In this document: positions 1 through 9,770 of the stretch, piece after piece
How the letters are laid out: every line of letters begins with the position of its first letter
Position numbering within the stretch: position 1 is the stretch's first letter
DNA from: Vreelandella neptunia
GTDB taxonomy: Bacteria; Pseudomonadota; Gammaproteobacteria; Pseudomonadales; Halomonadaceae
DNA length: 64,000 nucleotides
Direction of reading: 5' to 3'
Assembly: GCF_022489065.1 (NCBI RefSeq)
Contig: NZ_JAKVTW010000002.1
Span: forward strand, 248,001-312,000
The notes under the pieces: model-generated
What the model was told of the DNA's origin: nothing
Database searches by the model: none
The model's input: the letters and a program-made list of their open reading frames with translations, nothing else
Program-made: the position numbers and the translations under genes

Positions 1-1242
1 GGCAACGTCGTTAGGCGTGGTGACATGCGCATCCGGCGTGCGGGCGAGAAACGCCTCAATCTGCTCACTGTTCTCTTCTGGCAGCACCGAGCAGGTGGCG
101 TAGAGCAGTGTGCCGCCTTCGCGCAGCATCGGCCAAAGATTGTCTAACAGCTGGCGTTGAAGCTTGGCCAATGGGCGAATATCGTCTTTGCGGCGCAGCT
201 TTTTGATATCGGGATGGCGGCGGATGACACCGGTACCCGAGCAAGGGGCGTCGAGCAAAATGGCATCAAAGGGTGTGCCGCTCCACCAGTCGCGTTCGGT
301 GGCATCAGCGTGTTCGAGCACTGCTTCAACGCCTAGGCGACTGAGCGTATCTTCCACCCGCGCCAAGCGCTGGTTATCGCTATCAATAGCGGTAAGATTG
401 ATATCAAACTGCTCGAGCAGGTGAGCCGTTTTGCCGCCGGGGGCGCAGCAGGCATCCAAAACGTGCGCACCTGGCCGTGGCGCGAGCACCGGGCCTAGCA
501 ACACCGCTGAGAGCTGTGCGGCCTCGTCCTGAACGCTAATGTGGCCTTCTTCAAAGCCAGGTAGCGACATCACATCGCAGGGTGTTTCCAGCGTGATGGC
601 GTCTGGAGCATGGGGGCACAGGTGGCCGCTTAACCCCTGTTCGGTCAGTAGCGATAGATAGGCTTCACGATCATTGTGGTGCTGATTCACCCTCAACGTC
701 ATCGGGCCTGCGTGGTTGTTGGCTTCAATAATATCGCGCCACTGCTCTGGCCACGCCTGACGTAGCGCGTTAAGTAGCCAAGGAGGATGCTCTAGCGCCA
801 CGCTCTCATCCCGATCTACCTGAGCTTGCAGCGCCTCTGACTCGCGCTGTAAGCGACGCAGGCAGCCATTGAGCACGCGGGTGGCCCACTCTTTGTTCAA
901 TAAGCGCGCAGCGCCCGCGGTTTCGCCTACCGCTGCATGAGCAGGGATGCGCATATACAGCAACTGATAAATCCCCACCAGCAGCAGCGCCTGAACATCG
1001 CTGTCGCGCTTTTTGAACGGTTGCTTAAGCAGGGCGGCGGCTAACGCTTCCAGGCGCGGTAAGCGACGGCAGGTGCCGAAGCAGAGCTCTTTTAGCAGTC
1101 CACGGTCGCGGGCGACCACGCTGTGCTCATCCAACCCCGCCAAAGAGCCTTGATCGCTGAGTACCGGGGCTAGCGCACGAGCCGCAGCAGCGCGAACTTC
1201 CTGACCACTGCCACCGCTTTGAGGGGAGCGCTTTTGGCTCAT
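1..1242 (-). CDS. rsmB: 16S rRNA (cytosine-967-C5)-methyltransferase RsmB, C-terminus cut by window edge
   Basis: RsmB methylates C967 of 16S rRNA using S-adenosylmethionine. The 414 codons present start at an ATG whose last bases overlap the fmt stop (ATGA, 4 bp), so the two genes are probably translationally coupled. The N-terminal part (about residues 15-140) resembles the NusB-like RNA-binding domain. The methyltransferase domain shows the SAM motif CAPGGKT near residue 265, DAPCSGTG near 328 (first catalytic Cys region) and YATCS near 380 (second Cys). The family is about 430 residues long, so only a short C-terminal piece lies beyond position 1. The fmt-rsmB-def neighbourhood is the usual one in Gammaproteobacteria. 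Confidence 0.95.
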   Translation of the reverse strand, partial: MSQKRSPQSGGSGQEVRAAAARALAPVLSDQGSLAGLDEHSVVARDRGLLKELCFGTCRRLPRLEALAAALLKQPFKKRDSDVQALLLVGIYQLLYMRIPAHAAVGETAGAARLLNKEWATRVLNGCLRRLQRESEALQAQVDRDESVALEHPPWLLNALRQAWPEQWRDIIEANNHAGPMTLRVNQHHNDREAYLSLLTEQGLSGHLCPHAPDAITLETPCDVMSLPGFEEGHISVQDEAAQLSAVLLGPVLAPRPGAHVLDACCAPGGKTAHLLEQFDINLTAIDSDNQRLARVEDTLSRLGVEAVLEHADATERDWWSGTPFDAILLDAPCSGTGVIRRHPDIKKLRRKDDIRPLAKLQRQLLDNLWPMLREGGTLLYATCSVLPEENSEQIEAFLARTPDAHVTTPNDVA

Positions 1243-2243
1243 GGTGTTTCTCCTTCGCTGGCCTGAGCCGCTGGTTTGCCAATGTAGGTGCCAAGACGGG
1301 TACCGGTGGCAAGGCGTGCGTGGCGCGCATTAAGTAGCTCTCGCACGGCCATGGCTTTACCGCCGGGCAGCTGCGCGCTGGTGATACACAATACTTCACG
1401 TCCGTCGGTGCCGCAGGCAATGCGCAGGTGATCATCGCCATGCTCAAGTAGCGTGCCTGGGGCGCTTGGTGGCTGCTCGCCGTCTTCTACGTTGGCCATT
1501 AGCAAACGTAGGCGATCATCGCCCAGCGCGCACCAAGCCACCGGCCAGGGATTGAAGGCGCGAATCTTGCTAGCGAGTTGCTGCGCCGGCTGGTGGAAGT
1601 CGAGCTCTGCTTCCGCTTTGCTGAGTTTGGCGGCATAGGTCACGCCTTCGTCGGGCTGAGGCGTGGCATGAGCGGAGCCGGTGGCCAATGCATCCAGCGT
1701 AGTGATCAGCGCATTGGCGCCCTGAATGGCGAGACGGTCGTGCAACTCGCCGCCGGTAGTGCGTGGCGTAATCGGTGTGCGCACTTCTGAAAGCATTGCG
1801 CCGGTATCCAAACCCGCATCCATCTGCATGATGGTCACCCCCGATACACTATCGCCCGCTTCAATCGCCCGTTGAATGGGGGCAGCGCCGCGCCAGCGGG
1901 GCAGTAGCGAGGCGTGGACGTTAACGCAGCCTAAGAGCGGTATGTCCAACACGGCCTGGGGAAGCAGCAGCCCATAGGCAACCACCACCATAATATCGGC
2001 ATTCAGCGCGGCTAACTCAGACTGTGCCGCGGGCTCTTTTAGCGTCTGGGGCTGATAAACGGGCAGGCCGTGCTCTAGCGCCAGCTGTTTGACCGGACTG
2101 GGCGTGAGTTTACGGCCACGACCAGCAGGGCGGTCGGGTTGGGTATACACCGCCACCACCTCGTGCTGGCTCTCAAGCAACGCGGCTAGACTTGAAGCGG
2201 CAAATTCAGGCGTGCCAGCAAAAACAACGCGCAATCGTGACAT
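1239..2243 (-). CDS. fmt: methionyl-tRNA formyltransferase
   Basis: Fmt formylates initiator Met-tRNA with 10-formyl-tetrahydrofolate in the cytoplasm. The 334-residue protein has the expected length. It begins with the conserved [12 protein letters not shown] segment, carries the catalytic Asn-x-His in [17 protein letters not shown] and the catalytic Asp in DAGLDTGAM, and ends with the C-terminal tRNA-binding domain. It lies 49 bp downstream of def, the deformylase that later removes the same formyl group, and overlaps rsmB by 4 bp. All three are on the minus strand and are likely one operon transcribed from in front of def. Confidence 0.97.
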   Translation of the reverse strand: MSRLRVVFAGTPEFAASSLAALLESQHEVVAVYTQPDRPAGRGRKLTPSPVKQLALEHGLPVYQPQTLKEPAAQSELAALNADIMVVVAYGLLLPQAVLDIPLLGCVNVHASLLPRWRGAAPIQRAIEAGDSVSGVTIMQMDAGLDTGAMLSEVRTPITPRTTGGELHDRLAIQGANALITTLDALATGSAHATPQPDEGVTYAAKLSKAEAELDFHQPAQQLASKIRAFNPWPVAWCALGDDRLRLLMANVEDGEQPPSAPGTLLEHGDDHLRIACGTDGREVLCITSAQLPGGKAMAVRELLNARHARLATGTRLGTYIGKPAAQASEGETP

Positions 2244-2292
2244 AAGTTGAGAGCTACCTAGCGTATCTGACGTGTGAAGGAGGCAAAGCGGC

Positions 2293-2805
2293 TTAGGCGT
2301 CCTGAATCTGCTTATGGCGTTTCTGCATCTTCTTAAGGATGCGGTTACGCTTTAGCGGCGACAGGTAGTCAACAAACAGCACGCCTTCAAGATGGTCGTA
2401 CTCATGTTGAATACAGTGTGCCAGCAAGCCTTCCGCCTCTAACTCATAGGCATCGCCATTACGATCCAGCGCGTTGAGCTGCACTTTAAGAAAGCGGGGT
2501 ACTTCGGCGTAGTAGTCGGGAATCGACAGGCAGCCTTCTGACAGCGGCTCTTTCTCGTCGCCAATCGGGGTGTAGCGTGGATTGATAAGCACCAGCGGCT
2601 GGGAGTTATCGTCGCTGACATCCATGACAACAACGCGTCGATGCACATCGATCTGCGTCGCGGCAAGACCGATACCACGGGCGTCATACATGGTCTCCAG
2701 CATATCGTCGACAAGTTTACGCACCTCATCATCGACGGTTTCCACCGGGGCAGCCTTGGTGCGCAGGCGCTCATCGGGGAATTCAAGAATAGGAAGTTTG
2801 GCCAT
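2293..2805 (-). CDS. def: peptide deformylase
   Basis: This enzyme removes the N-formyl group from nascent proteins. The 170-residue protein carries all three family motifs: GIGLAATQ (about residues 45-52), EGCLSIP (about 90-96, with the metal-ligand Cys) and the HEYDH zinc/iron site (about 133-137) that supplies the catalytic Glu-equivalent region and two His ligands. It starts with the typical [11 protein letters not shown]. It is the first gene of the def-fmt-rsmB set and is divergent from the lysM gene at 2998, so the 192 bp between them should hold promoters in both directions. The ribosome-binding site in front of the ATG is weak (GGTGA). Confidence 0.97.
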   Translation of the reverse strand: MAKLPILEFPDERLRTKAAPVETVDDEVRKLVDDMLETMYDARGIGLAATQIDVHRRVVVMDVSDDNSQPLVLINPRYTPIGDEKEPLSEGCLSIPDYYAEVPRFLKVQLNALDRNGDAYELEAEGLLAHCIQHEYDHLEGVLFVDYLSPLKRNRILKKMQKRHKQIQDA

Positions 2806-2997
2806 GACGTTACAATCACCGTTATGCTGAGTCTAAATTAAGTCAAGCTAGGCAGTGACGAGCGTCTTCTAGCCTAGGTACTTTATGATGGGTCACTATA
2901 TCATGCTGTCAACGTTTCTGGGCATGGGTGGCCAAGGCGCGTGGCGTGTTATCAATAATAGAATAATTGTACTTACTTATATTAAGGGGAGAGCAGA

Positions 2998-4047
2998 ATG
3001 GCGGCGAAACAACACGCCTATCGTGACGCTTTTGGCGCACTGCTGCTGAGTGTTGTCATGCTTATGAGCGCTGATGTAGCAGCTTGGGAACGCCTGCGCA
3101 GCGATGCGCCTGAGCGCTATCAGGTGGTTTCAGGTGACACGCTGTGGGGCATCGCAGGGCGTTTTCTGCACACTCCCTGGCAGTGGCCCCAGCTATGGCG
3201 GCATAACCCTCAGATCACTAACCCGCATCTAATTTACCCAGGCGATGTGTTGATACTTCGCGACTGTGATGGCTCCCCCTGCTTAGCGTTGGAGCGTGGC
3301 CAAAACGTCGTGAAGCTTTCGCCACAGATGCGTACCTTTCCCCATCGCGAAGCGATTGCGCCGATTCCCATGGAGGTGGCGCGGGCTTTTCTACGCGAAC
3401 ACCGCGTCGTGGATGATGTTGAAGCGTTGCAGGAGTTGGCCTACGTGGTCGCCGGAAATGATCGACGCTTGATCAGCGGTGCTGGGGATAAGTTATACGT
3501 GCGTGGCGATGTTCCGCACTATGGTGAAGTGGGTATCTTTCGGCAATCAGAACCCTACCAAGCAATGGATGGCACGCCGCTTGGCTTAGAGCTGATCAAT
3601 GTGGGCGTTGCTCGGCATATCAGTAGTGAGGGCGATATTGCTCAGATTGAGGTGATTAGCTCCCATCAGGAAGTGCGCATTAACGATATTATTTTACCGC
3701 TGGAAGAGCGCGAGCTGAGCAGTGAGTTTATGCCCCGCGCGCCGTTAAATGCGGTTGAAGGCCATATTATTGCCGTGCCAGGTGGCGTGCGTTTTATCGG
3801 CCGCTATCAAATTGTCGCGCTGGATCTGGGCACCCTGGATGGTTTGCAGGCGGGACACGTGCTGCGGGTTAATCAGCGGGGGGAGCTGATCAACGACCCA
3901 CGTACCCAGGAGCTAGTCCAACTACCCAGCAGCGAGGCGGGCATCGTGATGGTCTTCAAGCCCTATGATCGCGTTAGCTACGCGTTGGTGATGCAGGCAT
4001 CCCGTGTGCTGGAAGTGGGCGATCAAGTTGAATCACCGGTTGATTAG
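2998..4047 (+). CDS. LysM-domain peptidoglycan-binding protein
   Basis: A secreted or periplasmic protein of 349 residues. The first 30 residues have a hydrophobic stretch (about 13-25), consistent with a signal peptide or membrane anchor. A LysM domain follows (YQVVSGDTLWGIAGRFL, about residues 41-57, through the NPHLIYPGDVLIL segment), which binds peptidoglycan. The rest has no motif I can name. A LysM protein between def and dprA is a common gammaproteobacterial arrangement; its exact role is unknown. A strong ribosome-binding site (AAGGGGAG, 2984-2991) fixes the start. It probably opens the lysM-dprA-tsaC-hemF-aroE operon. Confidence 0.88.
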   Translation: MAAKQHAYRDAFGALLLSVVMLMSADVAAWERLRSDAPERYQVVSGDTLWGIAGRFLHTPWQWPQLWRHNPQITNPHLIYPGDVLILRDCDGSPCLALERGQNVVKLSPQMRTFPHREAIAPIPMEVARAFLREHRVVDDVEALQELAYVVAGNDRRLISGAGDKLYVRGDVPHYGEVGIFRQSEPYQAMDGTPLGLELINVGVARHISSEGDIAQIEVISSHQEVRINDIILPLEERELSSEFMPRAPLNAVEGHIIAVPGGVRFIGRYQIVALDLGTLDGLQAGHVLRVNQRGELINDPRTQELVQLPSSEAGIVMVFKPYDRVSYALVMQASRVLEVGDQVESPVD

Positions 4048-4081
4048 CGGGCGACAATAAACAGATTGATAAGGAGGAAGT

Positions 4082-5221
4082 ATGGACGCCCAGGAGTGGC
4101 TGGTGGTCAATGCTTTGCCGAGTATGGGAGCGCTGCGTATCGCGCAATTGGTTGCCCGACAGCCACGGTGGCCGGAAGGTTGGCTGGCCGCCCTGCCTAG
4201 TCGAGCGGCCAGTGAATTGAGGCTGTGGCTTGAGCACCCTGCACGCAGCCCGTTGCAAAAGGTCATTGATGAAACACTCGCGTGGCAGCAGCAAGGCCCC
4301 AGTCGCCACATCCTGCATCGTGACCACCCTGCATGGCCTGACCTGTTAAACGAACTTCCTGATCCGCCCGTGGTGCTATGGGCCCAGGGCGATCTTGGTG
4401 CACTGGAAGGCCCAAAACTTGCCGTGGTGGGCACACGAAGACCGACTGGAGAAGGTGCTCACAATGCGCAGACGTTTGCGCGCGATATGGTACGCCGAGG
4501 CTGGTGTATCGTCAGCGGCATGGCGTTAGGTGTAGATGGTGTTGCTCAGCGTGCAGCGTTAAACGCCGGGGGGAGCACCATCGCCGTACTCGGTTGCGGT
4601 GTGGATGTTATCTATCCCGCCTCCCATCGTGACCTTCATAAACAGCTCAGTTGTCTACCCGGTGGGCTACTGCTATCTGAGCATCCGCCTGGCACCGTGG
4701 CCCGCCCCGCATTTTTCCCACGCCGGAATAGAATCGTTACCGGCCTGTCGCTCGGCACACTGGTGGTCGAAGCCACCGAAAAAAGCGGCTCACTGGTTAG
4801 CGCGCGGCTCACCTTAGAGCAAAATCGCGAGCTGTTCGTGCTGCCGGGCTCCCTGCATAACGTGCAGGCCCGCGGCTGTTTGGCACTACTGCGGCAAGGG
4901 GCGGCGCATCTGGCTTGCAGCGTCGACGATATCATTGCCGACCTTGGCCACTGGGCCGAGGCGTTTATACCGCCTGGGACAGAGGGAAAGCCGCCTGAGC
5001 AAGTACCTCTGCCCGGTAGCCTGTCCGAAGATAGTTTGTCCAACGATTGCTTACCCGACTCATTATTAGCGTCATTATCAGCTACCCCTACGCCGATCGA
5101 TCTCTTGGTGCATACCACCGGCGTATCCGTCAGTGACTGCCAGCAACGACTGCTGATGCTGGAGCTAGAGGGCTGGGTAACCCAGCAGGCGGGAGGCTGG
5201 GTGCGGCTACCGCGCTCATGA
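4082..5221 (+). CDS. dprA: DNA processing protein DprA (Smf)
   Basis: DprA binds incoming single-stranded DNA and loads RecA during natural transformation; many non-competent bacteria also keep it. The 379-residue protein has an N-terminal helical region, then the Rossmann-like DNA-binding core: AVVGTRRPTGEG (about residue 115), VSGMALGVDGVAQRAAL, IAVLGCGVDVIYPASH, FPRRNRIVTGLS and VVEATEKSGSLVSARL. It ends with a DML1-like winged-helix C-terminus (about residues 315-379) after a Ser/Pro-rich linker. The ribosome-binding site AAGGAGGAAG lies directly before the ATG. It sits 34 bp after the lysM gene, as in related genomes. Confidence 0.95.
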   Translation: MDAQEWLVVNALPSMGALRIAQLVARQPRWPEGWLAALPSRAASELRLWLEHPARSPLQKVIDETLAWQQQGPSRHILHRDHPAWPDLLNELPDPPVVLWAQGDLGALEGPKLAVVGTRRPTGEGAHNAQTFARDMVRRGWCIVSGMALGVDGVAQRAALNAGGSTIAVLGCGVDVIYPASHRDLHKQLSCLPGGLLLSEHPPGTVARPAFFPRRNRIVTGLSLGTLVVEATEKSGSLVSARLTLEQNRELFVLPGSLHNVQARGCLALLRQGAAHLACSVDDIIADLGHWAEAFIPPGTEGKPPEQVPLPGSLSEDSLSNDCLPDSLLASLSATPTPIDLLVHTTGVSVSDCQQRLLMLELEGWVTQQAGGWVRLPRS

Positions 5222-5261
5222 TAGGATGCGGGCATGTTCGCCCTGACGGTGAGGAGAGACC

Positions 5262-5819
5262 ATGAGTTTAGCTGCCGATCTAACCCCTGCGATTAACGCG
5301 CTGCGTGAAGGTGGCGTGATTGCCTGCCCCACCGAAGCGGTTTGGGGGCTTAGCTGCGACCCCGAAAACGACGAAGCTTTAGCGCATCTGATGCGTATGA
5401 AAGAGCGTGATCCGGCGAAAGGGGTAATTCTCGTTGCCGCCAGTGTCGAGCAGTTCCACCCCTGGTTGAGCCAACTCCCGTTAGCGATGCACGCCCCTCT
5501 CGCAGCAAGCTGGCCAGGGCCGAACACTTGGTTAGTGCCTGATAATGGCCGCAGCCATGGGCTGGTGCGCGGCGCCCACGAACGCGTGGCGCTGCGTGTT
5601 ACCGACCACCCTCTCATGAAAGCGCTTTGTGAAGCTTTTGGCGGCCCGCTGGTCTCGACCTCGGCCAACCGTTCCGGGGAGTCACCCGCCATGAGCGCCA
5701 CTGAAATCACTTCAATCTTTGGTGATGAAGTGGCTTATGTGGTGAGAGGCGAGCTAGGTGGCAATGCCAAACCGAGCACTATTAGGGATTTAGCTACTGG
5801 CAAAGTCATGCGTTCTTAG
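5262..5819 (+). CDS. tsaC: threonylcarbamoyl-AMP synthase TsaC
   Basis: TsaC (YrdC/RimN family) makes threonylcarbamoyl-adenylate from Thr, bicarbonate and ATP, the first step of t6A37 modification of ANN-decoding tRNAs. The protein is 185 residues, the short TsaC form without the Sua5 extension. It shows the YrdC-fold signatures [12 protein letters not shown], the KERDPAKG basic segment, and [11 protein letters not shown] good ribosome-binding site (GAGGAGAG) precedes the ATG. The dprA-tsaC-hemF-aroE order is conserved in Gammaproteobacteria, which supports the call. Confidence 0.94.
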   Translation: MSLAADLTPAINALREGGVIACPTEAVWGLSCDPENDEALAHLMRMKERDPAKGVILVAASVEQFHPWLSQLPLAMHAPLAASWPGPNTWLVPDNGRSHGLVRGAHERVALRVTDHPLMKALCEAFGGPLVSTSANRSGESPAMSATEITSIFGDEVAYVVRGELGGNAKPSTIRDLATGKVMRS

Positions 5820-5898
5820 CAGCCCTTCGATTCACTGCTCACCGCTGACTATTCACTATTGCTACTCTTCATTCACGATTCACCACCCAGGAGTTACC

Positions 5899-6852
5899 GT
5901 GGCCCACGAGCACCTTGATGACGTTAAACGCTACCTTCTTGATCTGCAGGAACGACTCTGCGCTGGATTAGCCCAAGCCGACGGGGCTGCTCAGTTCCAA
6001 GAGGATAGTTGGGAGCGTGAAGAGGGGGGCGGTGGCCGATCGCGGGTGATGACCAATGGCGGCGTATTTGAAAAGGGCGGGGTCAATTTTTCCCATGTGT
6101 ATGGTACTCAGCTACCGCCTTCCGCTACCGCCGCGCGTCCTGAGCTGACCGGACGTAGCTTCCACGCGGTCGGTGTTTCCTGGGTGCTGCACCCTGAAAA
6201 TCCTCATATCCCCACCAGCCATGGCAACGTGCGTTTCTTTATTGCCGAGAAAGTCGGCGAACCACCGGTGTGGTGGTTTGGCGGCGGTTATGACTTAACG
6301 CCGTTTTATCCCGTGATGGAGGACGTCGTCCACTGGCACCGGGTGGCTAAAGCCGCCTGCGATCCTTTTGGCGAGGACGTATACGCCCGCTACAAGTCCT
6401 GGTGTGACGAGTATTTTTATCTCAAGCATCGCGATGAGACCCGTGGCGTGGGTGGGCTGTTTTTCGACGATTTAAATGAAGGCGAGTTTGCCGACTGTTT
6501 TGCCATGCAGCGGGCGGTGGGCGACAGCTTCCTAGAGGCTTATTTACCCATCGTGGAGCGCCGCAAGAAGGACACCTGGACCCAGCACGAACGCGAGTTC
6601 CAGCTTTATCGTCGTGGCCGCTATGTGGAGTTCAACCTGGTATGGGACCGCGGTACGCTGTTTGGCTTACAAAGCGGCGGGCGTACCGAGTCTATTCTTA
6701 TGTCGATGCCCCCCTTGGCATGCTGGGAGTACGCCTTTGAGCCCGAGTCAGATAGCGCTGAGGCGCGCTTGCAGGCGTTCTTGCACCCCCGCGATTGGCT
6801 CGACGAGACCGATGAAGATACAGGTCTAGTAAATAACGGAGAGCAATCATGA
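5899..6852 (+). CDS. hemF: oxygen-dependent coproporphyrinogen III oxidase
   Basis: HemF oxidatively decarboxylates coproporphyrinogen III to protoporphyrinogen IX in heme synthesis and needs O2. The 317-residue protein is full length and shows conserved segments [58 protein letters not shown] and [19 protein letters not shown]. The start is a GTG preceded by CAGGAG at a normal distance. The 79 bp in front are a low-complexity run with repeated TTCAC words. The stop overlaps the aroE start by 4 bp (ATGA). Confidence 0.97.
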   Translation: MAHEHLDDVKRYLLDLQERLCAGLAQADGAAQFQEDSWEREEGGGGRSRVMTNGGVFEKGGVNFSHVYGTQLPPSATAARPELTGRSFHAVGVSWVLHPENPHIPTSHGNVRFFIAEKVGEPPVWWFGGGYDLTPFYPVMEDVVHWHRVAKAACDPFGEDVYARYKSWCDEYFYLKHRDETRGVGGLFFDDLNEGEFADCFAMQRAVGDSFLEAYLPIVERRKKDTWTQHEREFQLYRRGRYVEFNLVWDRGTLFGLQSGGRTESILMSMPPLACWEYAFEPESDSAEARLQAFLHPRDWLDETDEDTGLVNNGEQS

Positions 6853-7667
6853 CCGATCGCTACTGTGTATTTGGCAACCCGGTCAAGCACTCCAAATCAC
6901 CGTTGATCCAGGCTGAGTTTGCCCATCAAACGGCGCAAGCGATTGAGTACACCGCCGAAGAAGTGCCGTTGGATGGCTTCACGGGTGCCTGGCGAGCCTT
7001 TATTGACGCGGGCGGCCGGGGTGCCAACGTTACCGTACCGTTCAAAGGGGATGCTTTTACGCTATGCGACACCTTAAGCCACCGAGCCCGCCGTGCAGGC
7101 GCGGTCAATACGCTGATTTTGGGCGGCAATGGCCGCACTTACGGCGACAACACCGATGGCGTTGGCTTGGTACGTGATTTCGCTTATCACCGCGTGGCGT
7201 TAGCGGGGAAGCGCATTTTAGTCGTCGGGGCAGGCGGGGCCGTGCGCGGTATTCTGGAGCCCCTCCTCGCCGAGCAACCCAGTGAAGTCGTCGTAGTCAA
7301 TCGGACCGCCGCCAAGGCTGAGCAATTGGCCCACGATTTTGCTGATCTGGGATCTATTCGTGGTGGCGGTTTTGATACTGTCAGTGGCCTCTTTGATGTA
7401 GTGATTAACGGCACTAGCGCCAGCCTGACGGGTGAGTTACCTCCGCTACCCGATAAGCTCTTTGCCGCTAACGCCTGGGCGTACGACATGATGTACGGAG
7501 CCGAGCCGACGGTTTTTTTACAGTGGGCAGGCCCGCGTGGTGCGAAGCTACTTGATGGTCTGGGAATGCTGGTAGAACAAGCCGCTGAGTCGTTTTTTCT
7601 ATGGCGTAACGTACGCCCTGCTACGGCCCCCGTGCGGGAAATGCTGCGCCAGTCGCTTAACTATTAA
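6849..7667 (+). CDS. aroE: shikimate dehydrogenase
   Basis: AroE reduces 3-dehydroshikimate to shikimate with NADPH. The 272-residue protein starts with [17 protein letters not shown] (shikimate-binding Ser residues). It carries the catalytic Lys in GANVTVPFK (about residue 66), the catalytic Asp in NTDGVGL (about 103) and the NADP Rossmann loop [12 protein letters not shown] with the [10 protein letters not shown] adenosine-phosphate segment. It is translationally coupled to hemF and is the last gene of the operon, followed by the terminator at 7693-7733. Confidence 0.97.
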   Translation: MTDRYCVFGNPVKHSKSPLIQAEFAHQTAQAIEYTAEEVPLDGFTGAWRAFIDAGGRGANVTVPFKGDAFTLCDTLSHRARRAGAVNTLILGGNGRTYGDNTDGVGLVRDFAYHRVALAGKRILVVGAGGAVRGILEPLLAEQPSEVVVVNRTAAKAEQLAHDFADLGSIRGGGFDTVSGLFDVVINGTSASLTGELPPLPDKLFAANAWAYDMMYGAEPTVFLQWAGPRGAKLLDGLGMLVEQAAESFFLWRNVRPATAPVREMLRQSLNY

Positions 7668-7692
7668 TAATGGCATCAGGTTAGGCGCAACC

Positions 7693-7733
7693 AAAAAAGC
7701 GGGGACGGATAATGTATCCGCCCCCGCTTTTTT
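7693..7733. terminator. bidirectional intrinsic terminator between aroE and the convergent gene
   Basis: The palindrome is A6-GCGGGG-a-CGGAT, loop AATGT, then ATCCG-c-CCCCGC-T6, with a single mismatch. It has T-runs on both strands, so it can serve aroE (plus) and the minus-strand gene ending at 7751. Confidence 0.9.
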
Positions 7734-7750
7734 ATGTCGCTAACAACGTT

Positions 7751-8011
7751 TCACTTAGCGCGTTGCACATACAGACCTACCATGCACATCACCAGCCCTA
7801 CCACTGAGAGCAGCATGCCGCCATTGACTAACAACGGTGAACGCTGCAGCCACGAGACGAAGGGCTGCGGGGCATCGGCGCACACACTCTCGATGTAATC
7901 CCAATGTCCGCCGTCAAGCTGGCACGCGCGCACATCGTTTAACTCCCAGAAGTAGACGCCCATCAGCACAAACAGCGGCAGTACCAGTAGCAGTAGTCCC
8001 AGCTTAATCAT
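7751..8011 (-). CDS. small membrane protein of unknown function
   Basis: An 86-residue protein I do not recognise. Hydrophobic stretches at about residues 3-23 and 59-80 predict two membrane helices joined by a loop with two Cys (DVRACQLDGG and SVCADAP). These could form a disulfide if the loop is periplasmic. It sits 17 bp after the M48 peptidase gene on the same strand, so the two are probably co-transcribed. The terminator at 7693-7733 follows it. The coding call rests on the coherent reading frame, the transmembrane pattern and the operon position. Confidence 0.7.
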   Translation of the reverse strand: MIKLGLLLLVLPLFVLMGVYFWELNDVRACQLDGGHWDYIESVCADAPQPFVSWLQRSPLLVNGGMLLSVVGLVMCMVGLYVQRAK

Positions 8012-8028
8012 TTAAACCTCAAGAGCCG

Positions 8029-8832
8029 TTAAGGTCGCGGGCAGTTGGGTGTACGACCATTGCTGCGAGCCTGCTCGTACAGAGCAAGTGCTTCATCCAT
8101 ATTGCTCTGCAGGCCTTCGATGCGCTGACCTTGGCCCGGGTGAGTCGACATCCACTCGGGAGGTGAACCACCGCCAGATACTGACTGCATATTTTCCCAC
8201 AGGGTGACGCTTTCACGTGGATCGAAACCGGCTTGCGCCATCAGGTCCAGACCAATCACGTCTGCCTCACTCTCATGGGTACGCGAGAACGGCAGCACGA
8301 TGCCATACTGCGCGCCCATGCCGAGCACGCCCATGAGTTGCTGACCACCAGCAGACTGCATACCCGAGGTGCTGGAAATAACCGACAAACCGAGTGAAGT
8401 GGCGCTCTCGGTGGAGGCGCGTTCATTGGCATGGTTCGCCAACACATGGCCTATTTCGTGGCCTATGACGGAAGCAAGCTGGTCTTGGCTAGTCGCGATA
8501 TCCAGCATGCCCGTATTGACGCCCATATAGCCGCCGGGTAGGGCGAAGGCATTGGGCTGCTCAGATTCAAAGACGCGGATTTGCCAGTCTAACTGCTGCT
8601 GCTGAGCGGGCAGCTCCGCTACGATGGCATTGGCAATACATTGTACATAGCGCTGGCTGGACTGGCTGGCAGTTGGCAGCTCCTGCTGGTATTGAGTGAA
8701 CGCCTGTCGACCCATCTCATTCAGCTCACCATCAGATAGCAGCAGTAGCTGCGAACGTCCGGTGGGAGACGTGGAACAAGCGGCAATAGAAGCACATAAA
8801 GCGGTAACAGCGAGAGGGCGAAGCCAGCGCAT
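8029..8832 (-). CDS. M48-family metalloprotease lipoprotein (LoiP/YggG-like)
   Basis: A 267-residue lipoprotein. The signal peptide ends in a lipobox (SIAAC, Cys about residue 19), predicting attachment to the outer or inner membrane on the periplasmic side. The zinc site HEIGHVLANH lies near residue 126, with the third ligand region ESEADVIGLDLM near 188 and THPGQGQRIEGL toward the end, all typical of M48C peptidases such as LoiP and BepA. There is no TPR tail, so it is closer to LoiP/YggG than to BepA. A good ribosome-binding site (AAGGAA) precedes the ATG. A role in envelope protein quality control is inferred from the family. Confidence 0.9.
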   Translation of the reverse strand: MRWLRPLAVTALCASIAACSTSPTGRSQLLLLSDGELNEMGRQAFTQYQQELPTASQSSQRYVQCIANAIVAELPAQQQQLDWQIRVFESEQPNAFALPGGYMGVNTGMLDIATSQDQLASVIGHEIGHVLANHANERASTESATSLGLSVISSTSGMQSAGGQQLMGVLGMGAQYGIVLPFSRTHESEADVIGLDLMAQAGFDPRESVTLWENMQSVSGGGSPPEWMSTHPGQGQRIEGLQSNMDEALALYEQARSNGRTPNCPRP

Positions 8833-8955
8833 GAGACGGTTTCCTTATAGACGAATGGGTTTCTTGATCACAAGATAACCGCTGATAGCAGTAAATCAAT
8901 CCCTCCCATCATACCCTACCTGGAGGGTGAGATTGGAGGCTGAACTGAGCCACCC

Positions 8956-9564
8956 TCAACGCTGGGGAACTAGTTGTCCATCGGCACCGACATTTAGGCG
9001 AATGGTAGGTGTTAATAGACCCGCTGGAAGCCGCATGCCTAAACCGCGCAGGTCCCCTGGTGTGATAGCCAGTTGGCTGCCTGCCGGTAGCTCGCCTTGT
9101 GACGCTAACTGACTGGCAAGCTCAAGCATCGGCGCCATTTTTTGGGTATCGGTTGCCAGCACATCAAAGGCAACCGGCAGGCGTAAATTGGCATCGTCGC
9201 CGGAGGTCAGCGTGACATCCTGCTCATAGTTCCCCTGCACAGGGCCAACGCCTGGCATATCCAGCGACCAGCGAAAACCTGACATCTCCACCGGCGGCAT
9301 ACCAGCGGGCAAGCCAAGCCCCATGGCAATGGTGGCTTGAATCGGCAGGCTACCCGCGCCAAGGCTGGAAGCGATCAGGCTGGTGAGGTCGCTGGTATCC
9401 AGCCCGGCATTAATGCTGTAAGAGCCAATGCGCACATCTTCGACCCCCAGGGAAGTCACCGCCAAACGAAACGCAAAGAGGCCGGTTTGAGGTAGGGCGA
9501 GACAGCCAGTAAGCAAGCTGGTAAGGCTCAGTAAAATTAGCCATCGGCGAGCAGCATGGAGCAT
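8956..9564 (-). CDS. LEA14-like (WHy-type) lipoprotein, putative
   Basis: A 202-residue protein with a lipoprotein signal peptide (lipobox LLTGC, Cys about residue 21). The mature part, with segments such as VTSLGVEDVRIGSYSIN, VEMSGFRWSLDMPG and LRLPVAFDVLA, resembles the LEA type 2/WHy beta-sandwich lipoproteins found in gammaproteobacteria. I rate this match moderate. It is separated from the M48 gene by 123 bp and may have its own promoter. Function unknown; an envelope stress role is only a guess from the family. Confidence 0.7.
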   Translation of the reverse strand: MLHAARRWLILLSLTSLLTGCLALPQTGLFAFRLAVTSLGVEDVRIGSYSINAGLDTSDLTSLIASSLGAGSLPIQATIAMGLGLPAGMPPVEMSGFRWSLDMPGVGPVQGNYEQDVTLTSGDDANLRLPVAFDVLATDTQKMAPMLELASQLASQGELPAGSQLAITPGDLRGLGMRLPAGLLTPTIRLNVGADGQLVPQR

Positions 9565-9712
9565 TGAATACCCTCTGGGTAAGGATAAAAGGATCGTTAA
9601 ACGGGTTGGTAAAGCATTAGAAATCTAGTTATGCAGTGTGCGGGTATTTGAGGGCCGAAGCTATTTTCTGTCAAGACTATTTGCGCGCTTAATTGCTGAT
9701 TACCAGTTAGAA

Positions 9713-9744
9713 CCAAAACGCCCGCTTGACGGTGCAAACGGGCG
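9713..9744 (-). terminator. intrinsic terminator of the der operon
   Basis: Read on the minus strand: CGCCCG, then TTTG, six-base loop, CAAG, CGGGCG, then TTTTGG. The stem has one interior mismatch. It lies 27 bp after the der stop. Confidence 0.75.
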
Positions 9745-9770
9745 AATTCAACTACCAACTAATGAAGGCT